64,000 nucleotides of DNA from Naasia sp. SYSU D00057 (GTDB lineage: Bacteria > Actinomycetota > Actinomycetes > Actinomycetales > Microbacteriaceae), in assembly GCF_017916505.1 (NCBI RefSeq), contig NZ_JAFMSZ010000002.1, forward strand, positions 558,001 through 622,000, given 5' to 3'. Shown here piece after piece: positions 25,706-37,348 of this stretch. Made by a program: the position numbers and the translations under genes. The notes beneath the pieces are model-generated. The model was not told the origin of the DNA. It was given only the letters and a program-made list of their open reading frames with translations, and did not search any database. Numbering within the stretch: position 1 is the stretch's first letter; each line of letters starts with the position of its first letter.

Positions 25706-27040
25706 ATGCCCAAGGCCTCCTCCGCGTCCAGCGCCCTCGCCTACCGCTGCACGGAGTGCGGCTGGCGCGCCGCCAAGTGGGTCGGGCGCTGCTCCGAGTG
25801 CCAGCAGTGGGGAACCGTCGTCGAGTCCGCCGAGCGCGGCGGCGTCGTCCGCGCCGTGCAGGCCCTGCCGGTGCCGGCCGAGCGGCGGGCGCGGCCCATC
25901 GCCGAGATAACGACCGAGGACGCCCGGCACCGCGCCTCCGGCATCGCGGAGTTCGACCGCGTTCTCGGCGGCGGCATCGTGCCCGGCGCCGCGATCCTCC
26001 TCTCCGGCGAGCCGGGCGTCGGCAAATCGACGCTGCTGCTCGAGGTCGCCTCCCGCTACGCCTCGACCGGCGCCACCGTCCTCTACGTCACGGCCGAGGA
26101 GTCCGTCGGGCAGGTCCGGGTGCGCGCCGAGCGCACCGGCGCGCTGCGGCCCCGCCTCTACCTCGCCGCCGAGACGGACCTCGGCTCGATCCTCGGGCAG
26201 ATCGACGCGGTCGAGCCGCACCTCGTCATCGTCGACTCGGTGCAGACCGTCTCGAGCGCCGACTCGGACGGCATCGCGGGCGGGCCCGCGCAGGTGCGCG
26301 AGGTGGCGTCGACCCTCATCCGCGTCGCCAAGGAGCGCAACATCCCCGTGCTCCTCGTCGGGCATGTGACGAAGGACGGGTCCATCGCCGGCCCTCGCCT
26401 GCTCGAGCACCTCGTCGACGTCGTCTGCACGTTCGAGGGCGACCGGCAGACGGCGCTGCGCTTCGTGCGGGCGCTCAAGAACCGGTTCGGGCCCACAGAC
26501 GAGGTCGGCTGCTTCGAGATGAACGGGGTCGGTCTCGCCGAGGTGCCCGATCCGAGCGGCCTCTTCCTCAGCCGCAACCCGACGCCCGTCAGCGGCACCT
26601 GCACGACCGTCGCGGTGGAGGGGCGGCGCGCGCTGCCCGTCGAGGTGCAGGCGCTCGTCGTCGCCACCTCCGCGCCGCAGCCGCGGCGGGTCACCAATGG
26701 GGTGGACTCCAGCCGGGTCGCGATGCTGCTCGCCGTCCTCGAGCGCCGCGGCGGCATCAAGTTGAGCGCCATGGACGTCTACGTCTCCACGGTGGGCGGG
26801 GTGCGCCTCACCGAGCCGGCGGCCGACCTCGCCATCGCCATCGCGGTCGCGAGCGCGGCCGCCGACGTCGCGGTCGCCCACGACGTGGTGGCGGTGGGCG
26901 AGATCAGCCTCGCGGGCGAGATCCGCCCCGTGTCCTCCGCGAAGCAGCGGCAGTCCGAGGCGGAGCGCCTCGGCTTCAGCACGATGCTCGACGACTCGAT
27001 GAAGACCGCGCAGGCGGCCGTCCGCCACGCCCTGCGCTGA
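25706..27040 (+). CDS. radA: DNA repair protein RadA
   Basis: 444 residues. N-terminal C4 zinc finger (Cys15, Cys18, Cys29, Cys32), RecA-like core with Walker A GEPGVGKS, the RadA signature ALKNRFG, and a C-terminal Lon-protease-like domain (VGGVRLTEPAADLAIAIAVA). RadA promotes branch migration and processing of recombination intermediates. The ATG at 25706 is preferred over an in-frame GTG at 25697, because AGGGTGA then serves as ribosome-binding site. Confidence 0.95.
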   Translation: MPKASSASSALAYRCTECGWRAAKWVGRCSECQQWGTVVESAERGGVVRAVQALPVPAERRARPIAEITTEDARHRASGIAEFDRVLGGGIVPGAAILLSGEPGVGKSTLLLEVASRYASTGATVLYVTAEESVGQVRVRAERTGALRPRLYLAAETDLGSILGQIDAVEPHLVIVDSVQTVSSADSDGIAGGPAQVREVASTLIRVAKERNIPVLLVGHVTKDGSIAGPRLLEHLVDVVCTFEGDRQTALRFVRALKNRFGPTDEVGCFEMNGVGLAEVPDPSGLFLSRNPTPVSGTCTTVAVEGRRALPVEVQALVVATSAPQPRRVTNGVDSSRVAMLLAVLERRGGIKLSAMDVYVSTVGGVRLTEPAADLAIAIAVASAAADVAVAHDVVAVGEISLAGEIRPVSSAKQRQSEAERLGFSTMLDDSMKTAQAAVRHALR

Positions 27041-27050
27041 GGAGCCGCGC

Positions 27051-27707
27051 CTAGTTCAGGATGAACTGGGCGCTGTCGGCCGACTCGAAGCCGCCGACGC
27101 TCACCGTCAGGTGGTACGAGGCGCCGCCGCCGGTCACCTGCGGGCGATTGCCGTCGCAGGTGTCGGGCGTCGAGCGCTCCCGGTCCCACTGCAGCGGGGA
27201 CACGGGGGTGGGCTCGGCACCGGACGCCGCGGTCTCGAGCGTGTACTCCACGTCCTGACCCTCCGCCTGGCAGTCGGTGGACGTCCAGACGGTGTCGCTG
27301 CCGCTCGTGATCGTGAACACCTGCGCATTCGTGCCGACGTTGAGCGAGCACGGCGCGGCGCCCGTGTTGCTGATCGTCCAGGACAGCTGCGGCGACTCGC
27401 CCTCGGCATAGGTCGTCTTGTCCGTCACGGCGATGACCTGGACCTGACCCGCCGTGCACGGGGCGACCGCGCCGGAGGCGGCCGGATCCTCGGTCGCCTC
27501 GTCGGGCGCCGGTGTGGCGGCCGGGGCGCTCTCCTCGGCGGCGGGAGAGGGGCTGGGGGAAGGATCGGCCGGGGCCGCGTTGGCCCCCGGCCGCACGATG
27601 ACGAGTACCACCGCCGCGATCACGGCGATGAGCCCGAGCAGCACGAGGATGCGGCGGCGCCAGTAGACGCTGCTCGGCTGCGGGCCTACCGGGGAGCGGA
27701 AGGACAT
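27051..27707 (-). CDS. Membrane-anchored secreted protein of unknown function
   Basis: 218 residues. A short cytoplasmic N-terminus with RRRR precedes one membrane segment (ILVLLGLIAVIAAVVLVIV), then a Pro/Ala/Glu-rich linker and an extracellular beta-sandwich-like domain of about 120 residues with Cys residues in APCTAG, APCSLN, STDCQAE and PDTCDG that could form two disulphides. No enzyme motif is seen. It ends 10 bp from the radA stop, convergent to it. The start is ATG at 27707. Confidence 0.7.
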   Translation of the reverse strand: MSFRSPVGPQPSSVYWRRRILVLLGLIAVIAAVVLVIVRPGANAAPADPSPSPSPAAEESAPAATPAPDEATEDPAASGAVAPCTAGQVQVIAVTDKTTYAEGESPQLSWTISNTGAAPCSLNVGTNAQVFTITSGSDTVWTSTDCQAEGQDVEYTLETAASGAEPTPVSPLQWDRERSTPDTCDGNRPQVTGGGASYHLTVSVGGFESADSAQFILN

Positions 27708-27803
27708 GGGCTCAGGGTAGGGACGCGACCCCCGCGCGCCGCGCATTGGCGCGGAGAGTCCCTCAGCTGTCAGGAGATGCGCAGGTCGGCCGAGCCCGCC
27801 GGG

Positions 27804-28310
27804 TCAGAGGTGCTTGACCATCCGGGTGTTGCCCAGCGTGTTCGGTTTCACCCGCGCGAGGTCGAGGGCCTCCGCGACACCCTCGTCGGGCGAGCGGACC
27901 AGCTCGGCATACACCTCGGGGTCGACGAGGCTCTCGCTGATCGCCGAGAAGCCGTGCCGGCCGAAGAACTCGGTCTCGAACGTGAGGCAGAACAGCCGGC
28001 TGAGCCCCAGCGCGAGCGCCTCCTCCTCGAGCCGCTCGAGGATGGCATGACCGATCCCCCGGCCGAGGTGCTCGGGCGCCACGGCCAGGGTGCGCACCTC
28101 GCCGAGGTCCTCCCACAGCACGTGCAGGGCGCCGCAGCCGAGCAGCGTGCCGTTGTCGTCGACCGCGACCACGAACTCGTGCACCGACTCGTAGAAGGCG
28201 ACCCGGTTCCGGCCGAGCAGGATGCCCTGCTGCACGAGCGGATCGACGAGCGCCTCGATCGCGCGGACGTCACTCGTCCGCGCCGGGCGCACGGTGAAGG
28301 CGGCGGTCAC
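27804..28310 (-). CDS. Amino-acid N-acetyltransferase (ArgA-type NAGS, GNAT fold)
   Basis: 168 residues forming a single GNAT domain: FTVRPARTSDVRAIEALV, CGALHVLWEDLGEVRTLAV, acetyl-CoA loop VAPEHLGRGIGHAIL, and LFCLTFETEFFGRHGF. This is the stand-alone N-acetylglutamate synthase form known from actinobacteria (Rv2747 type), the first step of arginine biosynthesis. It is alone here, away from other arg genes. The start is GTG at 28310; a longer frame upstream runs into the repeat region and is not supported. Confidence 0.85.
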   Translation of the reverse strand: MTAAFTVRPARTSDVRAIEALVDPLVQQGILLGRNRVAFYESVHEFVVAVDDNGTLLGCGALHVLWEDLGEVRTLAVAPEHLGRGIGHAILERLEEEALALGLSRLFCLTFETEFFGRHGFSAISESLVDPEVYAELVRSPDEGVAEALDLARVKPNTLGNTRMVKHL

Positions 28311-28359
28311 GCTGCCATTCTGTCGGGGCCTGGTCGGCCTGCGCGAATCGAACACCTCC

Positions 28360-28460
28360 GGTGGTCGAGGTGCGAGCGCAGCGAGCCTTGAAGCCACCAC
28401 CACGCGATCCGCCGACTGGGGGTTTCGAGACGCCGGCTGCGCCGGCTCCTCAACCACCGG
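28360..28460. repeat. Inverted pair of dispersed palindromic repeats (GGTGGTYGAGG family)
   Basis: GGTGGTCGAGGTGCGAGCG...CCTTGAAGCCACC (28360-28397) and, inverted, GGTTTCGAGACGCCGG...CTCCTCAACCACC (28421-28459) are two copies of one element. Each is itself an imperfect palindrome. The same family occurs at 24082-24157. Confidence 0.8.
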
Positions 28461-28479
28461 ACTTCTCCCGGGAACGACG

Positions 28480-28511
28480 AAGCGGGACCGGCCCGAAGGC
28501 CGATCCCGCTT
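28480..28511 (-). terminator. Intrinsic terminator of clpC
   Basis: AAGCGGGACCGGCC and GGCCGATCCCGCTT form a 14-bp stem (one mismatch) with loop CGAA, starting 12 bp after the clpC stop on the minus strand. Confidence 0.85.
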
Positions 28512-28523
28512 GCGGTCGTGCTG

Positions 28524-31037
<2,514 letters not shown>

Positions 31038-31119
31038 GGTCACTCTCCCCCGACGCCGCTCAGGGGGACGGCATCGATACAGAGAGGGTAACGACGGTCG
31101 ACCGGCCGATACTCCGCTG

Positions 31120-31130
31120 TTCGCTGGGGG
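31120..31130. promoter_or_regulatory. Possible ClgR-like site upstream of clpC
   Basis: CGCTGGGGGCG resembles the actinobacterial ClgR operator pattern (CGC-Y-N-A-N-R-GCG) with one deviation (G for the central A). It lies 83 bp upstream of clpC, a known ClgR target in corynebacteria. Weak evidence. Confidence 0.3.
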
Positions 31131-31247
31131 CGTGACCCTCTGGCGTTCCTCGGAAAAAGCAGGGAGGCGGCGGGTTTCCGGGAACATCGCCCGGCACGGG
31201 GCAGTTGACTCCGATGACCCGCCCGCACGCCCGTCCTGGAGCCCCCG

Positions 31248-32615
31248 CTGCCCGAGCAACCCGCCGACTCCTTCACCCTCGCAAATGGCCGATATGTCCT
31301 CGGTCCCGCCATCGGATCCGGCGGCCACGCCACCGTCTACACCGCGAACGATACGCTCCTCGGCAGGGAGGTGGCGATCAAGGTCTTCACCGCGCTGGCG
31401 GACGACGCCGACCGGCTGCGGCTGCAGGCGGCCGAGGCGAAGCTCGTGGCCGGCCTCAACCACCACGCGCTGACCACCCTCTTCGACGCCGGCGTCGACG
31501 TGTCCGCGCCGAATCGGCCGCAGATCTACCTCGTGATGGAGAACATCCCGGGCGACGACCTCAAGGAGCGCCTCCGCCGTGGCCCGCTCACGCCCCTGCA
31601 GGTCACCTACCTGGCGATCGACCTGGTCGAGGCGCTGCACTACGTGCACGAGAACGGCTTCCTGCACCGCGACATCAAGCCCGCCAACGTGCTGCTCGCG
31701 GACCGGGACGCGGGAATCCGCCTGCGCGGGAAGCTGACCGACTTCGGCATCGCGACGATCATCGGCGAGCGCACGTTGGGGCAGACGACCACGGGCACTG
31801 CGGCGTACCTCAGCCCGGAGCAGGTGGCGGGCGCATCCCCGTCCCGCGCCTCCGACGTGTACGCCCTCGGGCTGGTCCTGCTCGAGGCGCTGACCGGCGT
31901 GGTCGAGTTCCCCGGGACTCCGCACGAGACGCTCGTGGAGCGCATGCGCCGGGACCCCGCCGTCCCCGAGACCCTTCCCCCGCTCCTCGCCGAGACCCTG
32001 CGCGGCATGACGGCGCGGGACCCGAAGAAGCGCATGACCCTGCCCGCGGCGGCGAACCGTCTGCAGCGCTCCTACGTCGACGAACTGGTGGCGGCCGGCG
32101 TGGTCGGCTCCGATGCTTCGGGCGAGGCGGGCCGGGCGGCCGCGGCGCGCCGGTTCAACGTGCTCGAGGAGCCGGCTCCCGACGCCTTCGACTCGGTCAC
32201 CCGCCTGGCGAAGCGCCTGCTCGACGCGCCCGTCGCCGCCGTCTCGATCGTCGACGCGGACCACGTCTGGCACAAGTCCGGAAACGGCCGGGATGTCGCC
32301 AGGATCGACCGGAACGAGACGCTCTGCACGGTGGCGGTCGACGCCCGCGGGACGGTCGCGTATCCGGACCTGCTCGCCGAGGAGCATCTGCGCGCCCATC
32401 CGGTGGTGGCCGGCGGATCTGGCATCCGTGCGTACGCGGCGGCGCCGCTCGTGACCGAGGACGGCTACCGGATCGGCGCCCTCTGCGTCTACGACTGGCG
32501 CCCCCGCGCGTTCAGCTCCCAGCAGCTCGGCGACCTCACCGATCTGGCCGCGCTCGCGATGCGCGAGATCGAGCTGCGGCTCTCCGGCCGGCGGGCCTAC
32601 TACGGCGCTCGCTGA
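31248..32615 (+). CDS. Ser/Thr protein kinase with C-terminal GAF domain; apparent CTG start
   Basis: Kinase domain at about 9-265: Gly-rich loop GPAIGSGGHATVY, VAIK lysine, catalytic loop LHRDIKPANVLL, DFGIAT and GTAAYLSPEQ. From about 300 a GAF domain (RRFNVLEEPAPDAFDSVTRL ... GIRAYAAAPLVTEDGYRIGA) takes the place of the transmembrane/PASTA tail of PknB types, so it is a cytosolic sensor kinase. No ATG, GTG or TTG lies between the upstream in-frame stop (31215-31217) and the GTG at 31371, which is already inside the VAIK motif. CTG at 31248 has GGAG 6 nt upstream and gives a complete kinase, so I place the start there. Confidence 0.8.
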   Translation: MPEQPADSFTLANGRYVLGPAIGSGGHATVYTANDTLLGREVAIKVFTALADDADRLRLQAAEAKLVAGLNHHALTTLFDAGVDVSAPNRPQIYLVMENIPGDDLKERLRRGPLTPLQVTYLAIDLVEALHYVHENGFLHRDIKPANVLLADRDAGIRLRGKLTDFGIATIIGERTLGQTTTGTAAYLSPEQVAGASPSRASDVYALGLVLLEALTGVVEFPGTPHETLVERMRRDPAVPETLPPLLAETLRGMTARDPKKRMTLPAAANRLQRSYVDELVAAGVVGSDASGEAGRAAAARRFNVLEEPAPDAFDSVTRLAKRLLDAPVAAVSIVDADHVWHKSGNGRDVARIDRNETLCTVAVDARGTVAYPDLLAEEHLRAHPVVAGGSGIRAYAAAPLVTEDGYRIGALCVYDWRPRAFSSQQLGDLTDLAALAMREIELRLSGRRAYYGAR

Positions 32616-32663
32616 GGCTCGGCGACCTGCTCGTGCACGCTCGGCAAGCGAGGGGCTGAACCG

Positions 32664-32707
32664 CCCGCTCTTGCGGCAACTCGCGCCCGACCTGCCGCAG
32701 AAGCGGG
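32664..32707. repeat. Intergenic inverted repeat between convergent genes
   Basis: CCCGCTCTTGCGGCA (32664-32678) pairs with TGCCGCAGAAGCGGG (32693-32707), two mismatches, 14-nt loop. It lies between the kinase stop and the small membrane protein stop and may act as a terminator for both. Confidence 0.65.
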
Positions 32708-32724
32708 CAGGTCGGCGGGGTCCG

Positions 32725-32898
32725 TCAGTGCGAGGAGGGCCGGGCGGCGAGGCGGGCGCGCTCCTGCGCCTCCACCTTCGCCTGGGCGTTCCGCTCGTGC
32801 CGGTCGATGCGGATGATCGACCACATGATGAACCAGAACGCGAGGCCGACGAGGATCGTGGGGCTGACCGCCCACACGACGCTCCAGAAGTAGTCCAT
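32725..32898 (-). CDS. Small single-pass membrane protein (57 aa)
   Basis: 57 residues: MDYFWSVVWAVSPTILVGLA then FWFIMWSIIRIDRHERNAQ and a charged tail ending ARLAARPSSH. One membrane segment at about 5-30, then a basic/acidic amphipathic cytoplasmic tail. It is supported by an intact frame, a start facing a sensible upstream gap, and strongly biased hydrophobic composition. Function unknown. Confidence 0.7.
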   Translation of the reverse strand: MDYFWSVVWAVSPTILVGLAFWFIMWSIIRIDRHERNAQAKVEAQERARLAARPSSH

Positions 32899-32928
32899 GA
32901 CCCCTTCAGGATACGCCGGAACGGCGAA

Positions 32929-32955
32929 GGCGCCGCCGGGGATCCCGGCGGCGCC
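32929..32955 (-). terminator. Terminator of the chvE-mmsAB operon
   Basis: GGCGCCGCCGGG and CCCGGCGGCGCC form a perfect 12-bp stem with loop GAT, 15 bp after the stop of the binding-protein gene at 32971, between it and the small membrane-protein gene. Confidence 0.85.
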
Positions 32956-32970
32956 TCCTCTCGACTCGTT

Positions 32971-34077
32971 CTACTGCTGGGTCAGCGGGAAGAGCGTGTC
33001 GTTGTCCTTGTACACCTCGGCGGCGTTCTCCGCGGTGACGACGACCGGGTCGAGGTAGAAGGTCGGAACCTCCTTGGCCCCGTTGTCCTCCTCGGCGTTG
33101 GTCTCCGCCTCCTCGCCGGCGGCGAGGGACTTGATCATCTCGACCGTCTGGGCCACCAGCTTGCGGGTGTCCTTGTAGATGGTCATGTACTGCTCGCCCG
33201 ACATGATGAGCGGGATCGACGCGGCCTCGGAGTCCTGGCCGGTGACGACGATCGGGCCCTTGCTCGCGTCCTTCACCGACTGGATGGCGGCGCGGGCGAG
33301 GGTGTCGTTCGGGGCGAGGACGCCGTCGATGGCGACGTCACCCTGGTAGAAGCCCTGCAGCACCGTGTCCATGCGGGACTGGGCGTTGGCCGGGTCCCAC
33401 TTGTCGGTCTGGACCTGCTCGAAGGTGTCCTGGCCGGACACGACGACGAGCGTGCCGTCGTCGATCTTCGGCTGGAGGACGTCCATCGCGCCGTTGAAGA
33501 AGACCGCCGCGTTCGGGTCGGTCGCCGCACCGGCGATGAGCTCGATGTTGTAGGTCGTCTTGTCCGGGAACTTCGCGGCGAGGCCGTCGAGCAGCGCCTG
33601 GCCCTGCTCCTGGCCCACCTTGAAGTTGTTGAAGGCGACGTAGTAGTCGACGTTCTCCGTGTCCGAGATGAGGCGGTCGTAGGAGATGATCGTGACGCCC
33701 TGCTCCTTGGCGTCGGCGACCTGCGACCCGAGCTGCTTCGCGTCGTTGGCGCCGATGACGATGACCTTCGCGCCGTCCTGGATCATCGTGCTGATCTGGG
33801 CCTGCTGGTCCGGGACCGGCGAGGTGGAGCCGGCGTACTGGACGTTGGGCTCGTAGCCCGCCTCGGTGAGGGCGTCGGTGAAGATCTCGCCCGCGATCGT
33901 CCAGTTCTCACTGGTCTTGTCCGGAAGGGCGACGCCGATGACCGACCCCTCCTCGAACCCGCTGGCCGCGTCGCCGCCGCCGGCGTCGCCGCCGCGGTCG
34001 GAGGCGCCGGAGCAGCCCGACAGGGCGAGGACGGCAGCCGAGGCGACCGCCGCGGCTGTGATCATGACTTTGCGCAT
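32971..34077 (-). CDS. chvE: Multiple-monosaccharide-binding lipoprotein (ChvE type)
   Basis: 368 residues. Lipoprotein signal MRKVMITAAAVASAAVLALS then GCSG, then an Asp/Gly spacer. The rest is a periplasmic-binding type-1 sugar receptor: VIGVALPDKTSENWTIAGEI, YDRLISDTENVDYYVAFNNF and VVTGQDSEAASIPLIMSGEQ. Close to ChvE/GguAB and xylose receptors, so the ligand is probably an aldose such as xylose, arabinose, galactose or glucose. Third gene of the leftward operon, 67 bp after the permease gene. Confidence 0.9.
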   Translation of the reverse strand: MRKVMITAAAVASAAVLALSGCSGASDRGGDAGGGDAASGFEEGSVIGVALPDKTSENWTIAGEIFTDALTEAGYEPNVQYAGSTSPVPDQQAQISTMIQDGAKVIVIGANDAKQLGSQVADAKEQGVTIISYDRLISDTENVDYYVAFNNFKVGQEQGQALLDGLAAKFPDKTTYNIELIAGAATDPNAAVFFNGAMDVLQPKIDDGTLVVVSGQDTFEQVQTDKWDPANAQSRMDTVLQGFYQGDVAIDGVLAPNDTLARAAIQSVKDASKGPIVVTGQDSEAASIPLIMSGEQYMTIYKDTRKLVAQTVEMIKSLAAGEEAETNAEEDNGAKEVPTFYLDPVVVTAENAAEVYKDNDTLFPLTQQ

Positions 34078-34144
34078 CGTTGCATCTCTTTCGTTCTCTT
34101 GGTGGTGCAGGTAGGGGCGGTGCCCCGGGGTTTCCGTGCCGGAC

Positions 34145-35536
34145 CTAGGGGTTCGGAACGGTGCTCTTGGGCCGCGACGACGCCTCGGCGGAGTTCTCGG
34201 CCGGCGGGACGTCGGGGCGGTCGAGGGCGGCGAAGTCGCCGCCCGGGCGACGGAACCGGGCGAGGAGCGAGCGCCCGCCGGTCCGCTTGGACAGGACGTC
34301 GAGGGCGACGGCGACGAGCAGCACGAGGCCCTTGATGATCTGGACCTGATCGCTCGAGACGCTCATCAGCTGCAGGCCGTTGTTGAGGACCGCGATGACG
34401 AGACCGCCGATGATCGACCCGATGACCGTGCCGATGCCGCCCGAGACGGCGGCGCCGCCGATGAAGACGGCCGCGATCGCGTCGAGCTCCCAACCGGTGC
34501 CGTCGCCGGGACCGGTGGCGAGGGAGCGCGAGACGAAGACGATGCCGGCGAGCGAGGCGAGGACCGACATGTTCATCATCACGAAGAAGTTCGTGCGCTT
34601 GATGTTCACGCCCGAGAGCTCCGCCGCGTGCCAGTTGCCGCCCACCGCGTAGATGTGGCGCCCGGTCACCGTGTTGTTGGTGATGAAGGAGTAGGCGAGC
34701 ACCAGGAGCACGAGGATGATGCCCGGGATCGGGAAGCTCGTGCCGGGGCGGCCCGTGGCGAACAGGTAGGTCGCGAGCGCGATGACCAGCACGAGCAGCA
34801 CGACCTTGACGGCGCTGACCCAGCCGGGCGCCATGACGGCGCCCATCTCGCGCTGGCGCCGGCGCATCCGCAGCTCGTTCCAGATGACGGCGGCCGCGGC
34901 GATGAGGCCGAGGATGACCGTGCCGTTGCTGAACGGGAAGTACGGCGGGAAGTCGGGGATGTAGCCGCCGCCGATGTAGCCGAGGTAGTCCGGCACCGTC
35001 TGCGGGGTGGACCGGCCGACGAACTGGTTCGCGCCTCGGAAGATGAGCATGCCCGCGAGGGTCACGATGAAGGCGGGCACACCGACGTACGCCACCCAGA
35101 AGCCGTGCCAGGCCCCGACCAGCGCTCCGATGGCGACCGCGATGCCGATGGCGAGCAGGCTCATGAGGATGCCCTTGGTCACCGCCCCGCCGTCGTCCGA
35201 GACCTGCCAGGCGGAGTCCACCGATTTCAGCAGCATCACGGTGACGATGTTGGAGAAGGCGGCGACCGAGCCGACCGAGAGGTCGATGTGGCCGGCGACG
35301 ATCACCATGACCATGCCGATGGCGAGGATCAGGACGTACGCGTTGGCGCGCACGATGTTGATCACGTTGCCGGGGTCGAGGGTCTTGCCGCCGGTGAGGA
35401 TCTGGAAGATCACGATGATCAGCACCAGGGCGCCGAGGATGCCGAACTGGCGCAGCCCGGAGGTGCTGCCCCCGAACATCTTGCTCAGGTCGCGGAGTCC
35501 GCCGGATCGCTGGGCGGGCGCGTTCGTGTTCGTCAT
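34145..35536 (-). CDS. mmsB: Monosaccharide ABC transporter permease (MmsB/XylH type)
   Basis: 463 residues with about ten to twelve membrane segments, longer than RbsC-type permeases as is usual for MmsB/XylH. Family segments: [54 protein letters not shown] and [19 protein letters not shown] charged cytoplasmic tail of about 45 residues follows. The start is ATG at 35536, overlapping the ATPase stop by 4 nt. Confidence 0.92.
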   Translation of the reverse strand: MTNTNAPAQRSGGLRDLSKMFGGSTSGLRQFGILGALVLIIVIFQILTGGKTLDPGNVINIVRANAYVLILAIGMVMVIVAGHIDLSVGSVAAFSNIVTVMLLKSVDSAWQVSDDGGAVTKGILMSLLAIGIAVAIGALVGAWHGFWVAYVGVPAFIVTLAGMLIFRGANQFVGRSTPQTVPDYLGYIGGGYIPDFPPYFPFSNGTVILGLIAAAAVIWNELRMRRRQREMGAVMAPGWVSAVKVVLLVLVIALATYLFATGRPGTSFPIPGIILVLLVLAYSFITNNTVTGRHIYAVGGNWHAAELSGVNIKRTNFFVMMNMSVLASLAGIVFVSRSLATGPGDGTGWELDAIAAVFIGGAAVSGGIGTVIGSIIGGLVIAVLNNGLQLMSVSSDQVQIIKGLVLLVAVALDVLSKRTGGRSLLARFRRPGGDFAALDRPDVPPAENSAEASSRPKSTVPNP

Positions 35537-37104
35537 GAGACGACTTCCTTCCTCCGGTTCGAGGTCATGCTCTTCATGAGGGTCTCGGGGTCGGCCACGG
35601 AGGCGGGGAGCTCGTCCGTGATCCGGCCCTCGAAGATGGTGTAGATGCGGTCGGCGACGCCGAGGAGCTCGGGCAGCTCGGAGGAGATGAGGATGACCCC
35701 CGCACCGCTCTCCGCCAGGCGGCGGATGATCTGGTAGATCTCGGTCTTGGCGCCGACGTCGATGCCGCGGGTCGGCTCGTCGAGGATGAGCAGCCGGGGA
35801 TCGGTGAACATCCACTTGGCGAGGACGACCTTCTGCTGGTTGCCGCCGGACAGCTTGCTGACGCCCTCATCGACGGTCGGCGTCTTGATCCGCAGCGACT
35901 TCCGGTACTCGTCGGCGACCGCGTGCTCCTTGTAGGCGTTGATGCTGCCGGTGCGCTTCGTCGAGATCTTCGACAGCTTCGCGGAGACGATGCTCGTCTT
36001 GATGTCGTCGAGGAGGTTGAGGCCGAGGGCCTTCCGGTCCTCGCTCACGTAGGCGATGCCGTGCTGGATCGCGTCCTCGACGTTGTTGATCGTGATCTCC
36101 TGGCCGTCGAGGAAGACCTTGCCGGCGATCTTGGTGCCGTAGGACTGACCGAAGATGCTCATCGCGAGCTCGGTGCGCCCGGCGCCCATGAGTCCGGCGA
36201 ACCCGACCACCTCGCCGCGGCGGACCGTGAAGCTCGAGCTCTTCGCGACGAGGCGCTCCGGGTCGAGCGGGTGGCGCACCGTCCAGTCCCGGACCTCGAA
36301 GAACACCTCGCCGATCGAGGACCCGTCGTGCGCGGGGAACCGGTTCTCGAGGGTGCGGCCGACCATCCCGCGGATGATGCGGTCCTCGTCGACGCCGCCG
36401 GCGGCGACGTCGAGGGTCTCGATGGTGTGGCCGTCGCGGATGATCGTGATCGAATCGGCGATCGCCTCGATCTCGTTGAGCTTGTGGCTGATCATGATCG
36501 ACGTGATTCCGCGGCTCCGGAGTCCGCGCAGCAGGTCGAGCAGGTGGCGCGAGTCGCTCTCGTTGAGGGCCGCGGTGGGCTCGTCGAGGATCAGCAGCTT
36601 GACGTTCTTGTTGAGCGCCTTCGCGATCTCCACGAGCTGCTGCTTGCCGACGCCGATGCTCTTGATCTTCGTGTCCGGGTCGTCCGTGAGGCCGACGCGG
36701 GCAAGGAGCTCGACGGCCGTCTGGTGGGCGGCCCGCCAGTCGATGGCGCCCCGACCGCCGCGCCGTCGCGGCTCGTTGCCGAGGAAGATGTTCTCCATGA
36801 TCGAGAGCTCGGGGATCAGCGCGAGCTCCTGGTGGATGATCACGATGCCCGCGGCTTCGCTCTGCTTGATACCGCTGAACTCGACGGTCTCGCCGTTGTA
36901 GACGATGTCGCCCTCGTAGGTGCCGTGCGGGTAGACGCCTGACAGCACCTTCATGAGCGTGGACTTGCCGGCGCCGTTCTCGCCGCAGATGGCGTGGATC
37001 TCGCCGGCGCGCACCGTGAGATTGACGTTGTCGAGGGCGATCACGCCGGGGAACCGCTTCGTGATGCCGCGCATCTCGAGGATGGCAGGAGCGCTCGGGG
37101 GCAT
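35533..37104 (-). CDS. mmsA: Monosaccharide ABC transporter ATP-binding protein (MmsA/XylG type)
   Basis: 523 residues with two ABC modules. The first has Walker A GENGAGKS and Walker [14 protein letters not shown]; its signature is ATYPICAL-looking but at the expected place ([15 protein letters not shown]). The second lacks a normal Walker A, as in the family, but has [14 protein letters not shown] and [15 protein letters not shown]. It powers sugar import with MmsB and ChvE. First gene of the operon; its promoter overlaps a palindrome described separately. Confidence 0.94.
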   Translation of the reverse strand: MPPSAPAILEMRGITKRFPGVIALDNVNLTVRAGEIHAICGENGAGKSTLMKVLSGVYPHGTYEGDIVYNGETVEFSGIKQSEAAGIVIIHQELALIPELSIMENIFLGNEPRRRGGRGAIDWRAAHQTAVELLARVGLTDDPDTKIKSIGVGKQQLVEIAKALNKNVKLLILDEPTAALNESDSRHLLDLLRGLRSRGITSIMISHKLNEIEAIADSITIIRDGHTIETLDVAAGGVDEDRIIRGMVGRTLENRFPAHDGSSIGEVFFEVRDWTVRHPLDPERLVAKSSSFTVRRGEVVGFAGLMGAGRTELAMSIFGQSYGTKIAGKVFLDGQEITINNVEDAIQHGIAYVSEDRKALGLNLLDDIKTSIVSAKLSKISTKRTGSINAYKEHAVADEYRKSLRIKTPTVDEGVSKLSGGNQQKVVLAKWMFTDPRLLILDEPTRGIDVGAKTEIYQIIRRLAESGAGVILISSELPELLGVADRIYTIFEGRITDELPASVADPETLMKSMTSNRRKEVVS

Positions 37105-37155
37105 GTGACCTCCTTGTCGGGGTGGTGCTCAGCGGGACGTGCCGCGCGTTGAGCG

Positions 37156-37193
37156 ACGATAGCGACGCGCAGGCAATCGTTCAAGTCTTGAAC
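37156..37193 (-). promoter_or_regulatory. mmsA promoter overlapped by a palindromic operator
   Basis: On the minus strand TTGAAC (37184-37179) and TATCGT (37161-37156) are -35 and -10 boxes 17 bp apart. The -35 box is part of GTTCAAGTCTTGAAC (37179-37193), a perfect odd palindrome. A further TCAAGTCAATATAA stretch near 37251-37264 faces the divergent regulator gene. The palindrome is the best candidate for the ROK repressor site. Confidence 0.65.
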
Positions 37194-37348
37194 TCAACAC
37201 GACCCGATAGGGGACGATACGCCTTCTCGGGCCCCGGCTGCCATCAACAAATCAAGTCAATATAACGATCCGGTCACGCCTGCCCCTGCCCCCTCCTCGG
37301 CCCCGCTTTCCGCCGGGATCGGGCGGGGGTCGGCGGTAGTGTGCTCGC

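Noticed and set aside
31038-32399. Extension of clpC to a 1291-residue frame
   Set aside because: MFERFTDRARRVVVLA is the standard ClpC start; the extension is antisense to the kinase domain.
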